Positions 46,001 to 53,867 of a stretch of 64,000 nucleotides of DNA are shown one piece after another. A program made the translations under genes and the position numbers. Source of the stretch: Sporosarcina aquimarina (GTDB lineage Bacteria; Bacillota; Bacilli; Bacillales_A; Planococcaceae); contig NZ_JACLBZ010000008.1 of NCBI RefSeq assembly GCF_019748715.1, forward strand, positions 186,001 through 250,000, written 5' to 3'. The notes beneath the pieces are model-generated. The model had not been told where the DNA came from. It did not search any database and saw only the letters and a program-made list of their open reading frames with translations. Every line of letters begins with the position of its first letter. The stretch's first letter is position 1.

Positions 46001-46072
46001 TTGAAGAAGTTTTTCAATAAATCTAGTGATAAATTTATGGAAAAGGCAAAGAAGAGTAAGATTGTTATCTAA
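43016..46072 (+). CDS. yhgE: YhgE/Pip-domain membrane protein with long coiled coil
   Basis: 1018 residues. N-terminal helix (NKAALVVIAALAFLPSLYAW near 20-40) leads into the ABC-2-like extracytoplasmic YhgE N domain. Residues 180-810 are an extended coiled coil rich in Leu/Asp/Lys heptads. The C-terminal 200 residues hold about five helices starting FYTTLSLWVGALLMVSTLKV, with GGTFPIQMAPPFFQNIHSFM. The family includes phage-infection protein (Pip) of lactococci and EsaA-type type VII secretion components; the shape spans membrane and wall. No WXG100 or EssC gene is nearby. Preceded by its TetR, ended by a terminator. Confidence 0.88.
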   Translation: MKNILFIVRRDIRNIKRNKAALVVIAALAFLPSLYAWMNILASWDPYSNTKGVSVAVASLDEGATIEDKDFNVGDEVIVSLTKNDDLGWQFVSEEEAIKGVEHGDYYAAIIIPKDFSENLSSVTTDNLVQPKLDYYINEKINAISPKVASKGASAIVENIQSTFVEEANNAVLKVFNNAGIKLENNRANIERMRDIIYDLEENIPEIYSKLNTVDRGLNFADTSIDKVGLALDEVDSVHANAKRLNERLVSKLQDNEKAVESTLNAITTNLESAQNAFRKIPDLTSDLSKKGDDLDRIVNSLRDKQDKLDDVNTRLDEIYDYLKEQDKKMKNSTKIKDLQGSLNESVDDLTQLKKNVQTLITDLKKGENPAVDLIQQTQKLSDKLAEDLDRMSDSYENVLYPQTQKLIEQLTELSGELTGLLDRASKVNQNALKSVQHLIDQRESLDLSGFQDELDRISSSLESNLEKMDTVISLLKVAGNLTGSEKIANLENKFLALQSQLQKTQQIVNAIQAGIDKGETPSLHLLNQLKEQLESTQKRIDDATKQFDSNSQNALAQAVKQLKKLDKEMQERFESLQESKTAIDKKLESSLETAKNPERTIDTLERMARRIDGGITSIQSIDSGLKNLQDFIDSDKVSNEIEHIKTVQGNLTETKSSVDGLIGRIHETKANGKKHLAEIDRMSERMNRSIGDVIEFVNSDLSRKYKSTMRDATNALYDVSDVLDEVNDRIPRVRNALVKAEKGVQTGKKSLALANEHFPEARDTVETLAEKIRKLEEDGELDKLLEILHTDPTGVSKFFADPIVLDEHQLYPIPNYGSAMSPFYTTLSLWVGALLMVSTLKVDIEEKVRFKSYQTYLGRLITFGGIGAIQSTIVTLGNLFIMHTYVVNKLPFVLFGILISIVFVSIVYTLVSVFGNTGKVVAIILMVMQLGASGGTFPIQMAPPFFQNIHSFMPFTHAITLLREAIGGIIWEVVWKQIIYLLIYFVIALIVGIGLKKFFNKSSDKFMEKAKKSKIVI

Positions 46073-46136
46073 TCGTTTACGTCTTTACCTCGGCTTTTCC
46101 GAGTTCCAGATTGAAAATAAAAAATCGTTAAAGTAG

Positions 46137-46177
46137 AGCCGTACCGGGAGACAAATCCTGCTGTACGGCTTTTTCTT
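46137..46177 (+). terminator. Terminator of the YhgE-like gene
   Basis: Perfect stem AGCCGTAC / GTACGGCT, 18-base loop, followed by TTTTCTT; 64 bases after the stop codon. Confidence 0.85.
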
Positions 46178-46349
46178 ATTCAGGTGCCAGGCTCTCACAC
46201 AATTATTCATATTGTCTCAATAAGAATCCTTCTTATAATAATTTGATTTTGGCGGAAATAGAATCTTCTTTCATGCAGTTTAAAGACTTGAAAAGCCTAA
46301 AGAATCAAAGTTAAAAGCCTTATAAAAAAAACTGTGAATAATTTGGTCA

Positions 46350-46378
46350 TTGACAAAGTGGTTTCATACTATTATGAT
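46350..46378 (+). promoter_or_regulatory. Sigma-A promoter of the second SLH gene
   Basis: TTGACA, exactly 17 bases, TATGAT. The expected start point is near 46385, about 100 bases before the ATG. Confidence 0.8.
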
Positions 46379-46395
46379 AATCTCGTAAATGAAAA

Positions 46396-46410
46396 TGAGA
46401 ATCATTATCA
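46396..46410 (+). promoter_or_regulatory. Fur box
   Basis: TGAGAATCATTATCA matches the 7-1-7 Fur consensus TGATAATNATTATCA at 13 of 14 defined positions. It lies just after the predicted transcription start, where bound Fur would block elongation or initiation. Confidence 0.8.
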
Positions 46411-46487
46411 CTATAAGGTAAATTTTTTTTGTGATTTATTGAGAATGTTTTTCATTTACATAAAATATTTAAGGAGGAATCAGGTTC

Positions 46488-48053
46488 ATGGGTTATCCAT
46501 TGTTTTTATCCAAAGTCTTTATATTGATAGTCGGCTTCATGTTTGTTGTGCTTATATATTCCATACAGCCATTATCCATCTCTGCTGCCACAACTGTCAA
46601 TCAGAAGCAAACTTACTGGTATAGTGACGCATTACAAGGTTTAGTCGCCAATAGCGTTGATGTTCTTTCCAATAAAGAAGGGTTTTATCCAAGTAAAATC
46701 ATTTCACGTGGTGAATTTGCTCAATTGATCTATGAATCTCAGGATTCTAAACCGATTGAGGAAGAGAAGAAATTCTTTATAGATGTACAAAAAGAGGACC
46801 CCTACTATGCTGCTGTCATCACATTAGCAGGGCAAGGTGCGTTTAGTGGCTATAGTGATGGCACATTCCGTCCCGCCAATCCTTTAACACGTGCCCAAAT
46901 GGCCTTTATGGTTTCAAAAGCTTACGATCTCAAGGAAAGCGATCATGATTCTCTTCCTTTTTCCGACATCGACCAAAATCATTGGGCTTTTTCACAAATC
47001 AACAAGTTGTACCATGCCGGTATTATCAAGGGCAATGAGAAAAATCAATATGCACCCAATCAACATTTAACATGGGCACATGCTGTTGGTATTGTCTATA
47101 AAGCCCTTCAATATGAGGATGAACCTTCTGTTACAGATACTCCTTCTGAAGAAATCACGATAACAGATGTTATTGCACTAAGTAGTGACGGACGCTATTT
47201 GGAAGTAACATTTAGCCATGCTCTCAATAACATTGATACCTCCCAATTTCAAATTCATGATGCGGCTTCAAGAGATCTACGCGGTATTCAAGAAGTACAA
47301 TTAACAGGAGATGGAAAGCGGGCCATCCTGACGATGTTCGATAGAGCCGGTTTAGATACTTTAAGAGACTATACCATTCAATTCCAAGCAAAAGGGGTCA
47401 CAAATTCTTTCTCCTATTACCGAAATGAGTATATTCCAGTAAACCAGCTGAAAATTACAGCGGTTGATGTAACCAAACGTAAAATTACTGTGACGGATGA
47501 CAATAAATCCAACATGACACTGACTGTACCGCAAAAGCTGGAAATGGACTTTGTAGCAGCCTATAACCGGGAAGTGAAAATCTGGCACAATCGTAACGGT
47601 GAGCTTACTTCTTATGAGTTTGAAAATGAAGAAAAAGATGTGAAAAAGAAAAGTAAATTTATTGGCCAATATGAATTAGACGACTTTCTTTTAACAGAGT
47701 CTGTGAATAACTCCATCATTAAAGGCATGAATAGAGAAATCGACTTAAAAGATTTTGACGTCTTTGTCAAATCACATAAAATGATCGGGCATGAAGATAT
47801 TCAACAAGGGGATCTCTTACTGTTCAATAACGACCAGGGGGTCATGGAAGTATGCACGAATATTGTCACTGGAAAAATAGAAGCCATCTATGATAGCGGC
47901 ATTAAGGTAGCTGGAAAAGTTTACGACTATGACGGCTATTACATAGATTCAGGAAAATTCAAATCGTTTAATGTAAATGCAGCTGAAGATATAAGGAAGA
48001 ATGTGACTCTTTTCCTTTCGAAAGATAATGACATTATTTTAGTAACATACTAG
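46488..48053 (+). CDS. SLH-domain surface protein, probably iron-regulated
   Basis: 521 residues. An N-terminal hydrophobic signal (residues 12-32, FILIVGFMFVVLIYSIQPLS) precedes three SLH modules (about 40-90, 95-150, 155-205, e.g. GYSDGTFRPANPLTRAQMAF). A beta domain from 225 (ITDVIALSSDGRYLEVTFSH) is homologous to that of the 818-residue SLH protein. The remainder is beta-rich and unrecognised. No NEAT domain or heme motif is visible, so a direct iron-binding role is not shown; the near-perfect Fur box indicates induction on iron starvation. Confidence 0.85.
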   Translation: MGYPLFLSKVFILIVGFMFVVLIYSIQPLSISAATTVNQKQTYWYSDALQGLVANSVDVLSNKEGFYPSKIISRGEFAQLIYESQDSKPIEEEKKFFIDVQKEDPYYAAVITLAGQGAFSGYSDGTFRPANPLTRAQMAFMVSKAYDLKESDHDSLPFSDIDQNHWAFSQINKLYHAGIIKGNEKNQYAPNQHLTWAHAVGIVYKALQYEDEPSVTDTPSEEITITDVIALSSDGRYLEVTFSHALNNIDTSQFQIHDAASRDLRGIQEVQLTGDGKRAILTMFDRAGLDTLRDYTIQFQAKGVTNSFSYYRNEYIPVNQLKITAVDVTKRKITVTDDNKSNMTLTVPQKLEMDFVAAYNREVKIWHNRNGELTSYEFENEEKDVKKKSKFIGQYELDDFLLTESVNNSIIKGMNREIDLKDFDVFVKSHKMIGHEDIQQGDLLLFNNDQGVMEVCTNIVTGKIEAIYDSGIKVAGKVYDYDGYYIDSGKFKSFNVNAAEDIRKNVTLFLSKDNDIILVTY

Positions 48054-48062
48054 AATTGGGTT

Positions 48063-48134
48063 CAGGTACCAGGTCCCCACACAACTTCAGATCAATTCAG
48101 AAGTTCGTTTGAATTGTATGGGAATCTGGCACTC
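48063..48134. repeat. REP/BIME-like palindromic repeat, copy 1
   Basis: A 72-base imperfect palindrome whose ends read CAGGTACCAGGTCCCCACACAA and, inverted, GAGTGCCAGATTCCCATACAA. The centre GAAGTTCGTTTGAATTGTATGG is shared with copy 2 at 49264. It begins 10 bases after the SLH stop and ends 5 bases before the Rpn stop. Confidence 0.75.
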
Positions 48135-48138
48135 GAAT

Positions 48139-49143
48139 TTATTGGATATATCTTCTAGCATCGTCTATTTCCTGAAACTTGAAGCCGTTTACTAATAAAA
48201 GTTTTAAAGTGGCTGTATCTGAGTTTACAATATCATCTTTAATATCCTGTGGTACTTTCCCAAATTTTTCAATCAACATTTGTATAGCCGCTTCAGACAG
48301 GGCAACGGCTGCACCTTTTTCCATACCTGCCTGCATGCCTGCTTTCATGCCTTCATCTCTCCACTTATCAGCTAACGTCATAGCAATTTCACTCCCTTCA
48401 AGATATGTCGTTTCAAGCTGTTCGATAATTTTTTTCGCATCTTTTTCTGTTAGGTCCGTTACAGCACTAAAGATATAGCGCATCATCGTTTCAAAGTACT
48501 CCAATCCTGATTGTCTATCTTCCAATTCATTTAGATAATGAATTGAACGGAAAACAGATTGTAACAGTCCGTCTCGATCTTTTGTAAATATATCTCGGAA
48601 AAGCGTCAACAAAATTCTCGTTTGTGCTTCTCCTTTAATATCTTCGTCACCATAGGTAGTTAAGTCATAGATTAAGTACTCAAAGTTTGGTACATAGATT
48701 CTCAACTCATCCGGAAGTAATTCGTATCCATTTAGCACAGCACCTAAATTGGTTAGTATACGCCAATTCGATCTACCATGATGAATCACAAGCGGAATAA
48801 TAATTGGTAGTTCCTTCGCGTTCTCCTTCTTTGCTTTAGCTTCCCAAATCTCAATCATATATTTCAACAGTTGAAATGCTATGCCTTTATCCTCGTAGCT
48901 TTTATGTTCGAATAAAAAATAAAGATACCCTTCTCGTTCATTAATATCTACTTTAAACAGTAAATCGGAATAGCTATCTTCTAACTCTTTGTTGATATAA
49001 CTGTCTTTTTGTGGTTCTAATGTATTTACATCGATAATTCCCATAATATTTTCCGGCAAATAGTTGGTAAGGAAATCCTTCGCTGTTGATACATTACCCA
49101 TTGTTTCCTTAAAATATTTGTCATGCGGGTTCTGTACTTTCAT
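48139..49143 (-). CDS. Rpn family recombination-promoting nuclease / YhgA-like PD-(D/E)XK protein
   Basis: 334 residues. The N-terminal NPHDKYFKETMGNVSTAKDF is the family hallmark. The nuclease core runs SDLLFKVDINEREGYLYFLF then EHKSY, which supplies the Asp and the E-x-K, followed by VIHHGRSNW. The C-terminal region (280-334) is a Met/Gly/Ala repeat plus helices. Relatives are DNA endonucleases that raise recA-independent recombination, once labelled putative transposases. Gene is single, and both sides carry a copy of the same palindromic repeat. Confidence 0.82.
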   Translation of the reverse strand: MKVQNPHDKYFKETMGNVSTAKDFLTNYLPENIMGIIDVNTLEPQKDSYINKELEDSYSDLLFKVDINEREGYLYFLFEHKSYEDKGIAFQLLKYMIEIWEAKAKKENAKELPIIIPLVIHHGRSNWRILTNLGAVLNGYELLPDELRIYVPNFEYLIYDLTTYGDEDIKGEAQTRILLTLFRDIFTKDRDGLLQSVFRSIHYLNELEDRQSGLEYFETMMRYIFSAVTDLTEKDAKKIIEQLETTYLEGSEIAMTLADKWRDEGMKAGMQAGMEKGAAVALSEAAIQMLIEKFGKVPQDIKDDIVNSDTATLKLLLVNGFKFQEIDDARRYIQ

Positions 49144-49263
49144 AAACAGATTCCCCTCCTTTACAACCTATTTTCATGCCAATCATCCTTACTATATAGT
49201 ATACAATCTAATCTTTACTTTGACCAATGCTACAGTGATTGTACAGAAGCTTCCCTACTAAAC

Positions 49264-49336
49264 GAGGTACAAGGTCCCCACACAGCTTTAAATCAATGCA
49301 GAAGTTCGTTTGAATTGTATGGGGATCTGGCACTCA
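49264..49336. repeat. REP/BIME-like palindromic repeat, copy 2
   Basis: GAGGTACAAGGTCCCCACACAG... with the same core GAAGTTCGTTTGAATTGTATGG as copy 1 and the closing half GGGATCTGGCACTC. Located 120 bases before the Rpn start codon. Partial relatives occur near 26270, 46181, 51110, 51745 and 52905. Confidence 0.75.
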
Positions 49337-49458
49337 TCACTAAAAGCCTAATCCCTCCGTATCTTGAACGAGGAATTAGGCTCATAATCGTAAACTTAAA
49401 TAAACGCGTCGACAATGGAACGTCTATTTAATATTTACCAAGAAATATATTGACCCGC

Positions 49459-50175
49459 TTAAACCGGCAAATCAAATGATAAAAACTCAGGCAGTGCCTG
49501 TTCACGTTTGTCGAGCATAATCTGTTCCGGCTTGACGCCCTGCTCACCCAGTACTTTAATGTTCTGTACAAGGAATTCATCACTGCCGACAACATAGAAA
49601 AGTCCGTTCTTGTCTGCAGCAAGTTTCTTCACTTCTTCATAATAATCTTTACGGTTATCGATGAACTGTGATGTGAACTTCTTGTCAGGAGCGGATTCAA
49701 AAATAGTAGTGAATAAGAAATCTTTTGATGAGTCGATGTTCAGGGAATGTACTTGATTGACGTTGTCAGCACGTTCGAAATAATCCAGTACAAGCGGTCT
49801 GAAAGTTGCCAGACCGACACCTGCTGACAGCAGATAAACGTTTTTGTCTTCTCTTTTAAGAGGTACATTCGAATGAGTTTTAAATATTGCAACTTCATTG
49901 CCGACCTCAAGATTTCTTAAAATCGATTTAAACTCAGAGCACTGCTCTCTGATGCGTGTTGTAATACCGATTGAATTTTCGTGCGGTAAAGTAGAGATTG
50001 ACATGTGACGAATCAGGCTGCGGTTCGGTTTATCTCCGGCATTAAAACCTTCCAGAGCGAAGTGAGTATGGGAACCTTCTTCCCATGTAAAGTCTTTCGG
50101 ACAGTCGAGCAGATACGTTTTAACCTCAGGCGTTTCTTCAATAATCTTATTTATTTTAGTCCAGTATATTTGCAT
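49459..50175 (-). CDS. FNR-type FAD/NAD(P)H-dependent reductase
   Basis: 238 residues, single-domain flavin reductase of the ferredoxin-reductase/flavohemoprotein class without a heme or Fe-S part. NRSLIRHMSIST is the FAD-binding R-x-x-S/T motif (near residue 53). LLSAGVGLATFRPLVLDY near 115 is the NAD(P)H nucleotide-binding turn, and LFYVVGSDEFL near 195 the terminal C-G-like motif with Cys replaced. A Fur-like palindrome on the promoter suggests a role as a ferric or siderophore reductase. Confidence 0.82.
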   Translation of the reverse strand: MQIYWTKINKIIEETPEVKTYLLDCPKDFTWEEGSHTHFALEGFNAGDKPNRSLIRHMSISTLPHENSIGITTRIREQCSEFKSILRNLEVGNEVAIFKTHSNVPLKREDKNVYLLSAGVGLATFRPLVLDYFERADNVNQVHSLNIDSSKDFLFTTIFESAPDKKFTSQFIDNRKDYYEEVKKLAADKNGLFYVVGSDEFLVQNIKVLGEQGVKPEQIMLDKREQALPEFLSFDLPV

Positions 50176-50217
50176 TATCTATTCTCCCTACTCAATTATA
50201 TTTGTCTGTACTAATCT

Positions 50218-50246
50218 AGTATACAACAATTGATAACGGTTCTCAA
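50218..50246 (-). promoter_or_regulatory. Promoter with overlapping Fur-like palindrome
   Basis: On the minus strand TTGAGA (50246-50241), 17 bases, TATACT (50223-50218). The palindrome TGATAACGGTTCTCA (50231-50245) covers the -35 and spacer; it has an AATT extension on both sides and matches 11 of 14 Fur consensus positions. Confidence 0.65.
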
Positions 50247-50351
50247 TTAAACGGACCTTATATAATAGGGATTCCACTTCTTAGTCTAGGATGGCTCGCG
50301 ATTTGGTAGTGTAAATGACAAACCAACCTTTTCATCTTTTAATATTTCCCC

Positions 50352-50822
50352 TTATTTATACCTACTTATTATTTCTTCTGGAATATGACAATAATCGTTC
50401 GGATATCTTGCTAACCTATCCTGATGTTCTTCTGCACTTCTCACATAGTTTGTTAAGGGTAATACTTCAACAACTATAAGGTCGTAATCATTTCTCTCAC
50501 TAAGAAACGCCCTCGCCTCTTTTAAGTGTTCAGGATTTTCACTATATACGCCTGTTCTGTATTTCTCGCCTACATCCTGTCCTTGTTTATTCAAACTGTA
50601 TGGATCAATGATTTCAAATAAATACCCCATTAATTCCCTGATCGTCACCACTGTCGGATCAAAACCTGTTTTCACACATTCGGCGTACCCATCATAATCA
50701 CCCGCAAGCGTATGACTTGTTCCATTAGCTCTTCCCGCTTCAGTAAACGCAACCCCAGGTAAAGTTTTTATAAAGGCTTGTACTCCCCATAAACATCCAC
50801 CTGCAAAATATACGACTTCCAT
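50352..50822 (-). CDS. msrA: Peptide methionine sulfoxide reductase MsrA
   Basis: 156 residues. Catalytic Cys in FAGGCLWGVQAF (near residue 10; GCLWG instead of the usual GCFWG). Conserved DPYSLNKQGQDVGEKYRTGV follows near 75. Reduces S-form methionine sulfoxide in proteins in the cytoplasm with thioredoxin. Slightly shorter at the C terminus than enterobacterial MsrA; the resolving Cys of longer forms is not present. Monocistronic. Confidence 0.92.
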   Translation of the reverse strand: MEVVYFAGGCLWGVQAFIKTLPGVAFTEAGRANGTSHTLAGDYDGYAECVKTGFDPTVVTIRELMGYLFEIIDPYSLNKQGQDVGEKYRTGVYSENPEHLKEARAFLSERNDYDLIVVEVLPLTNYVRSAEEHQDRLARYPNDYCHIPEEIISRYK

Positions 50823-51030
50823 ATTGACTCACCTCTCGTTTAAAAAAACTAATAAATCCAATCCAAATAAATAGGAGGAAAAATATAGCCATTAAGTCTG
50901 CTACATATTAAAACCATGACAAATTTTCTTATTCCACGTTATGGACCATTTGAATAAGATTAAGCTTACTGCAATTTTGTATAGCAAGTATAACACTTAA
51001 CCTTCTGAAGAGTTTGTTCTTTCATTTGAT

Positions 51031-51102
51031 CGTTCAGCAAAAAAAGAAAAACCATCCGGAGAAATTCGACTGAATCTCTTTGGATGGACTTTTGAAGGGG
51101 AT
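51031..51102. repeat. 73-base hairpin repeat, copy A
   Basis: CGTTCAGC followed by an A-run, then ACCATCC-GGAGA ... TCTCTTTGGATGG and a TTTT end: a terminator-like hairpin. About 95% identical to copy B at 51884-51954. Further out in 50823-51333 is a second hairpin (51258-51296, GGTGGTTCTC / GAGAACTACC plus CTTTT). No gene in this 500-base gap. Confidence 0.7.
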
Positions 51103-51333
51103 AATTGTGTGGGGACATGGTACCCCGCTTTGACAGAACTGATTCCGCTGCCCACTATCAACATTCCCTTGAGCCGTGCATATTTTCCGCGTTACAATGG
51201 GTGTAGATAGTAAAAGAGAGAAGAACAGGAACTCTCTGTAGCCTCTATCGGCAGGGCGGTGGTTCTCAAAACTTAATGTTTTTTTCGAGAACTACCCTTT
51301 TGCTTCCTACGGCGCGGGGCGGCTTTCTTTTGT

Positions 51334-51573
51334 CTAAAAAGGTTCTCTGAATGAGGTGTGCACTAATTTATCATCAATTACTCTCAATACAGGACTTTCA
51401 AATGCTTTACATATGTACTCGTAATCATCTTTTAATTCATCTAATGATTCGGCAGGCATTATTTCACCCCACATATGAGGTTTATCGTTTTCATCATAAT
51501 GAACTTCGCATATTTCAAAGTAAGATTTGTTCTGTTTATTTTTAAATTCCACAACTCTGTAATTCCAGTACAT
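51334..51573 (-). CDS. Small conserved-looking hypothetical protein
   Basis: 79 residues from ATG at 51573 (GGAAGGTG six bases before it). Begins MYWNYRVVEFKNKQNKSYFE, continues with an Asp/Glu-rich pattern, VHYDENDKPHMWGE, and ends with VLRVIDDKLVHTSFREPF. The composition and strong ribosome site support a real gene. Soluble, alpha/beta; no known function. Confidence 0.65.
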   Translation of the reverse strand: MYWNYRVVEFKNKQNKSYFEICEVHYDENDKPHMWGEIMPAESLDELKDDYEYICKAFESPVLRVIDDKLVHTSFREPF

Positions 51574-51883
51574 AAAAATCACCTTCCTTTGCTACGGCAT
51601 TTGTGTCAAAGGCAATATAAAAACGCACATTCTCTTGGGATTCTAGTTCAGGTGTAATGTCGATATCTAGCATAACAGAAAGTTGGCTATTTTTTAGAAG
51701 CAAGATATTCTACTTCCCATGCATTCAGAGTTGTATCTGAATTGTGTGGGTACCTGGTACCTGCGCTTTAATTTTAGCGTTGCACAATCAGCCACCAGCG
51801 TAAAGCAGAAACCAAGCAAGGTTCCCTATACTGGGAATTCCATAGAATGAAGTGGCTTTATATAATGTTGACAAAACATATGT

Positions 51884-51954
51884 CGTTCAGCTAAAAAAGA
51901 AAAACCATCCGGAGAAATTCGACTGAATCTCTTCGGATGGCTTTTTGAAGGGGA
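51884..51954. repeat. 73-base hairpin repeat, copy B
   Basis: Second copy of the CGTTCAGC...ACCATCCGGAGAAATTCGAC element, with stem ACCATCCG / CGGATGG and TTTTT end. Copies A and B bracket the 79-residue gene in direct orientation, 853 bases apart. Looser relatives with the AAGTCCATCC stem lie at 52600-52660 and 56960-57025. Confidence 0.7.
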
Positions 51955-52000
51955 GAACTTATTCTTTTAGGTGCATACGTATTATTTCAGTATTGGTTGC

Positions 52001-52354
52001 TTACTCAATAGTAGTCACTTCAAAGCCTCCACTTGCTATTTCATTTAGATCCACATTATTTTTTCTTTCAAAATCGACTTGCTTTTCTGCTGTTGATATC
52101 AAAAGAGTACTTGGCAGTAACATGGCACTAATTGGAAATACTTGGCCTCCTGTAGAAATAAACCATTTCTCCTTGAAGATTTTCTTTTTTTGAGCTGATG
52201 ACATTGCTTTAAATTCTGTCTTTGAATAATATATTTCCTTTTCAACAGAATAAATGCCTGTCGGAGCATTTTCTGCACTTACCGCTAAAGAAGTTGCAGG
52301 TAACATGATTATGAGTAAAACCAATGCTGACAGTATTTGTAGTACCTTTCTCAC
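52001..52354 (-). CDS. Small secreted protein, function unknown
   Basis: 117 residues with a signal peptide (residues 1-27, VLQILSALVLLIIMLPATSL then AVSA). The mature part of about 90 residues is lysine- and glutamate-rich with no cysteine or recognised domain. Stands alone; the repeat copy B lies 47 bases after its end. No good functional guess. Confidence 0.6.
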   Translation of the reverse strand: MRKVLQILSALVLLIIMLPATSLAVSAENAPTGIYSVEKEIYYSKTEFKAMSSAQKKKIFKEKWFISTGGQVFPISAMLLPSTLLISTAEKQVDFERKNNVDLNEIASGGFEVTTIE

Positions 52355-52945
52355 TACTTCTACACATCCTTTTACTATTTACTTATTACCTCTAATATAC
52401 AGGAAGAATCTATTAACCTCAATGTTATTTATAGTTTACACAAGTTTTTGGTTAGATTTTTTGAAACTATAGTAATAGAGTATAAAGAAACTAGATAAGA
52501 AGAAAATAACAGACCCCATCATTTCAAAGAATAAGCAACAATCACACCGATTGCACGCTTATGTATTTTATCTGTTCATTGGACAACCTAGTTCGCTATC
52601 AAAAAAGAAAGTCCAACTTAGGGATTTAACTAAAAGTCCCCTTGGATGGACTTTTAAAAGCGACAACGCTAAAGCGGTTATCTGCTACTTTGATGGTGCT
52701 TTGGCACATTCTGTCTGTTTTGCGAATGTTTAATACGTGGAAAAAGGAAGTCGTTTTTCTTTTTGACAATTTACTTTTCACCTTTTTAAGTATTGGTTAA
52801 AACTATACCGCTTGTATACCTCTCCATTCAGATTATGCTCTTGAAAAGAGCCTTAGAGAACTATTTCCTTTTTCCATTACCCATTCTTCAAAGTAGTGTA
52901 CGAATTGCATGGAGACCTAGTACCCACTCGCGTAGTATCTGTTCT
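52355..52945. other. Intergenic region with repeat-like hairpin
   Basis: A terminator-type hairpin AGTCCAACTTAGGGA / TCCCCTTGGATGGACT with TTTT occupies 52608-52656. A half-copy of the GAATTGCATGGAGACCTAGTACC repeat lies at 52904-52928. No gene seen. Confidence 0.5.
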
Positions 52946-53833
52946 TCACAACAAATCTAACGAATCCCTCAAATGTTCCACGGCTAAATGCTGATAACGC
53001 ATCGTGGAGCGCAAGTCAGCATGCCCTAGTATAGTAGCGATCTTTGTTTGCGGCACATTTTGAATAGTCAAGTGAGTGGCTGTGCAATGACGTAGTGTAT
53101 GAGGTGTAATCGTTTCACTTAGATCAGCAAGTCTAGCGGCATATCGCAGTTTATTTCGAATATCGGAAGCGCTCAATGGTTGCGAAGGGATTCGGTTCGA
53201 TGGGAAGACATAATTGCTTGTTGTGGAAAGATGTTCTGTAAAGTAGCTTTCAAAAAGATCTTTTAGATGCGGATGCAAAGGTAGGTAATGATCCTTCCCT
53301 CCTTTTACTTCCGAAAGGTAAATTAACTTTTCCTTTAAATGCACATGTTGTTTCTCCAGCATGCGAATTGGCGTCAATCGAGATCCTGTATAGTACAATG
53401 CGTTGAATAAAAGGCTGTAACATGGTGGTAGCTGCTTTGCCGACTGCAATAGCCGCTGTACTTCTGCCGCTGATAAAATATCCTTCAGTGGTACATACAC
53501 TTTAGGAGTGCGTATCCTTGCAGCCTCGTCCACAGGATAATCCAGTTCATATACTAAAAATTTGTAGAATGACTTTAGGGTAGACAGCCTTCTACCAATC
53601 GTACTCGCTTTATTCCCTCGCACTCGACCAGCATCCATAAAATCCAACAACACCCTCTTATTAATCAAATCAACGGAAAAATCTTCTTTTGATATAACAG
53701 TTCTCATAAAACATCTAAAATTCTCCAGGTCCTTTCTATATCCGTCAATCGTCTCTTTGGAATACTCCTGTCGCCTCAATTGTTCTAAAAACAACTTATT
53801 GCATTTATCGAAGTCATAGCCCTGTAAACTCAT
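52946..53833 (-). CDS. Tyrosine recombinase (XerC/D-like)
   Basis: 295 residues from ATG at 53833 (GAAAGGATGATGG before it); the longer frame to 53923 lacks a ribosome site. N-terminal SAM-like domain (10-100) with EFS-like FLEQLRRQEYSKETIDGYRK, then the catalytic domain. All active-site residues are visible: Arg in YTGSRLTPIRML, Lys in VKGGKDHYLPL, His-x-x-Arg in HTLRHCTATHL, His in ILGHADLRSTMRY, and Tyr in that last block. So it should be active. It is back-to-back with a promoterless S-layer segment, with only 34 bases between the two start points. Confidence 0.9.
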   Translation of the reverse strand: MSLQGYDFDKCNKLFLEQLRRQEYSKETIDGYRKDLENFRCFMRTVISKEDFSVDLINKRVLLDFMDAGRVRGNKASTIGRRLSTLKSFYKFLVYELDYPVDEAARIRTPKVYVPLKDILSAAEVQRLLQSAKQLPPCYSLLFNALYYTGSRLTPIRMLEKQHVHLKEKLIYLSEVKGGKDHYLPLHPHLKDLFESYFTEHLSTTSNYVFPSNRIPSQPLSASDIRNKLRYAARLADLSETITPHTLRHCTATHLTIQNVPQTKIATILGHADLRSTMRYQHLAVEHLRDSLDLL

Positions 53834-53867
53834 TACCATCATCCTTTCTTTTTTAAAAGTATAGACG

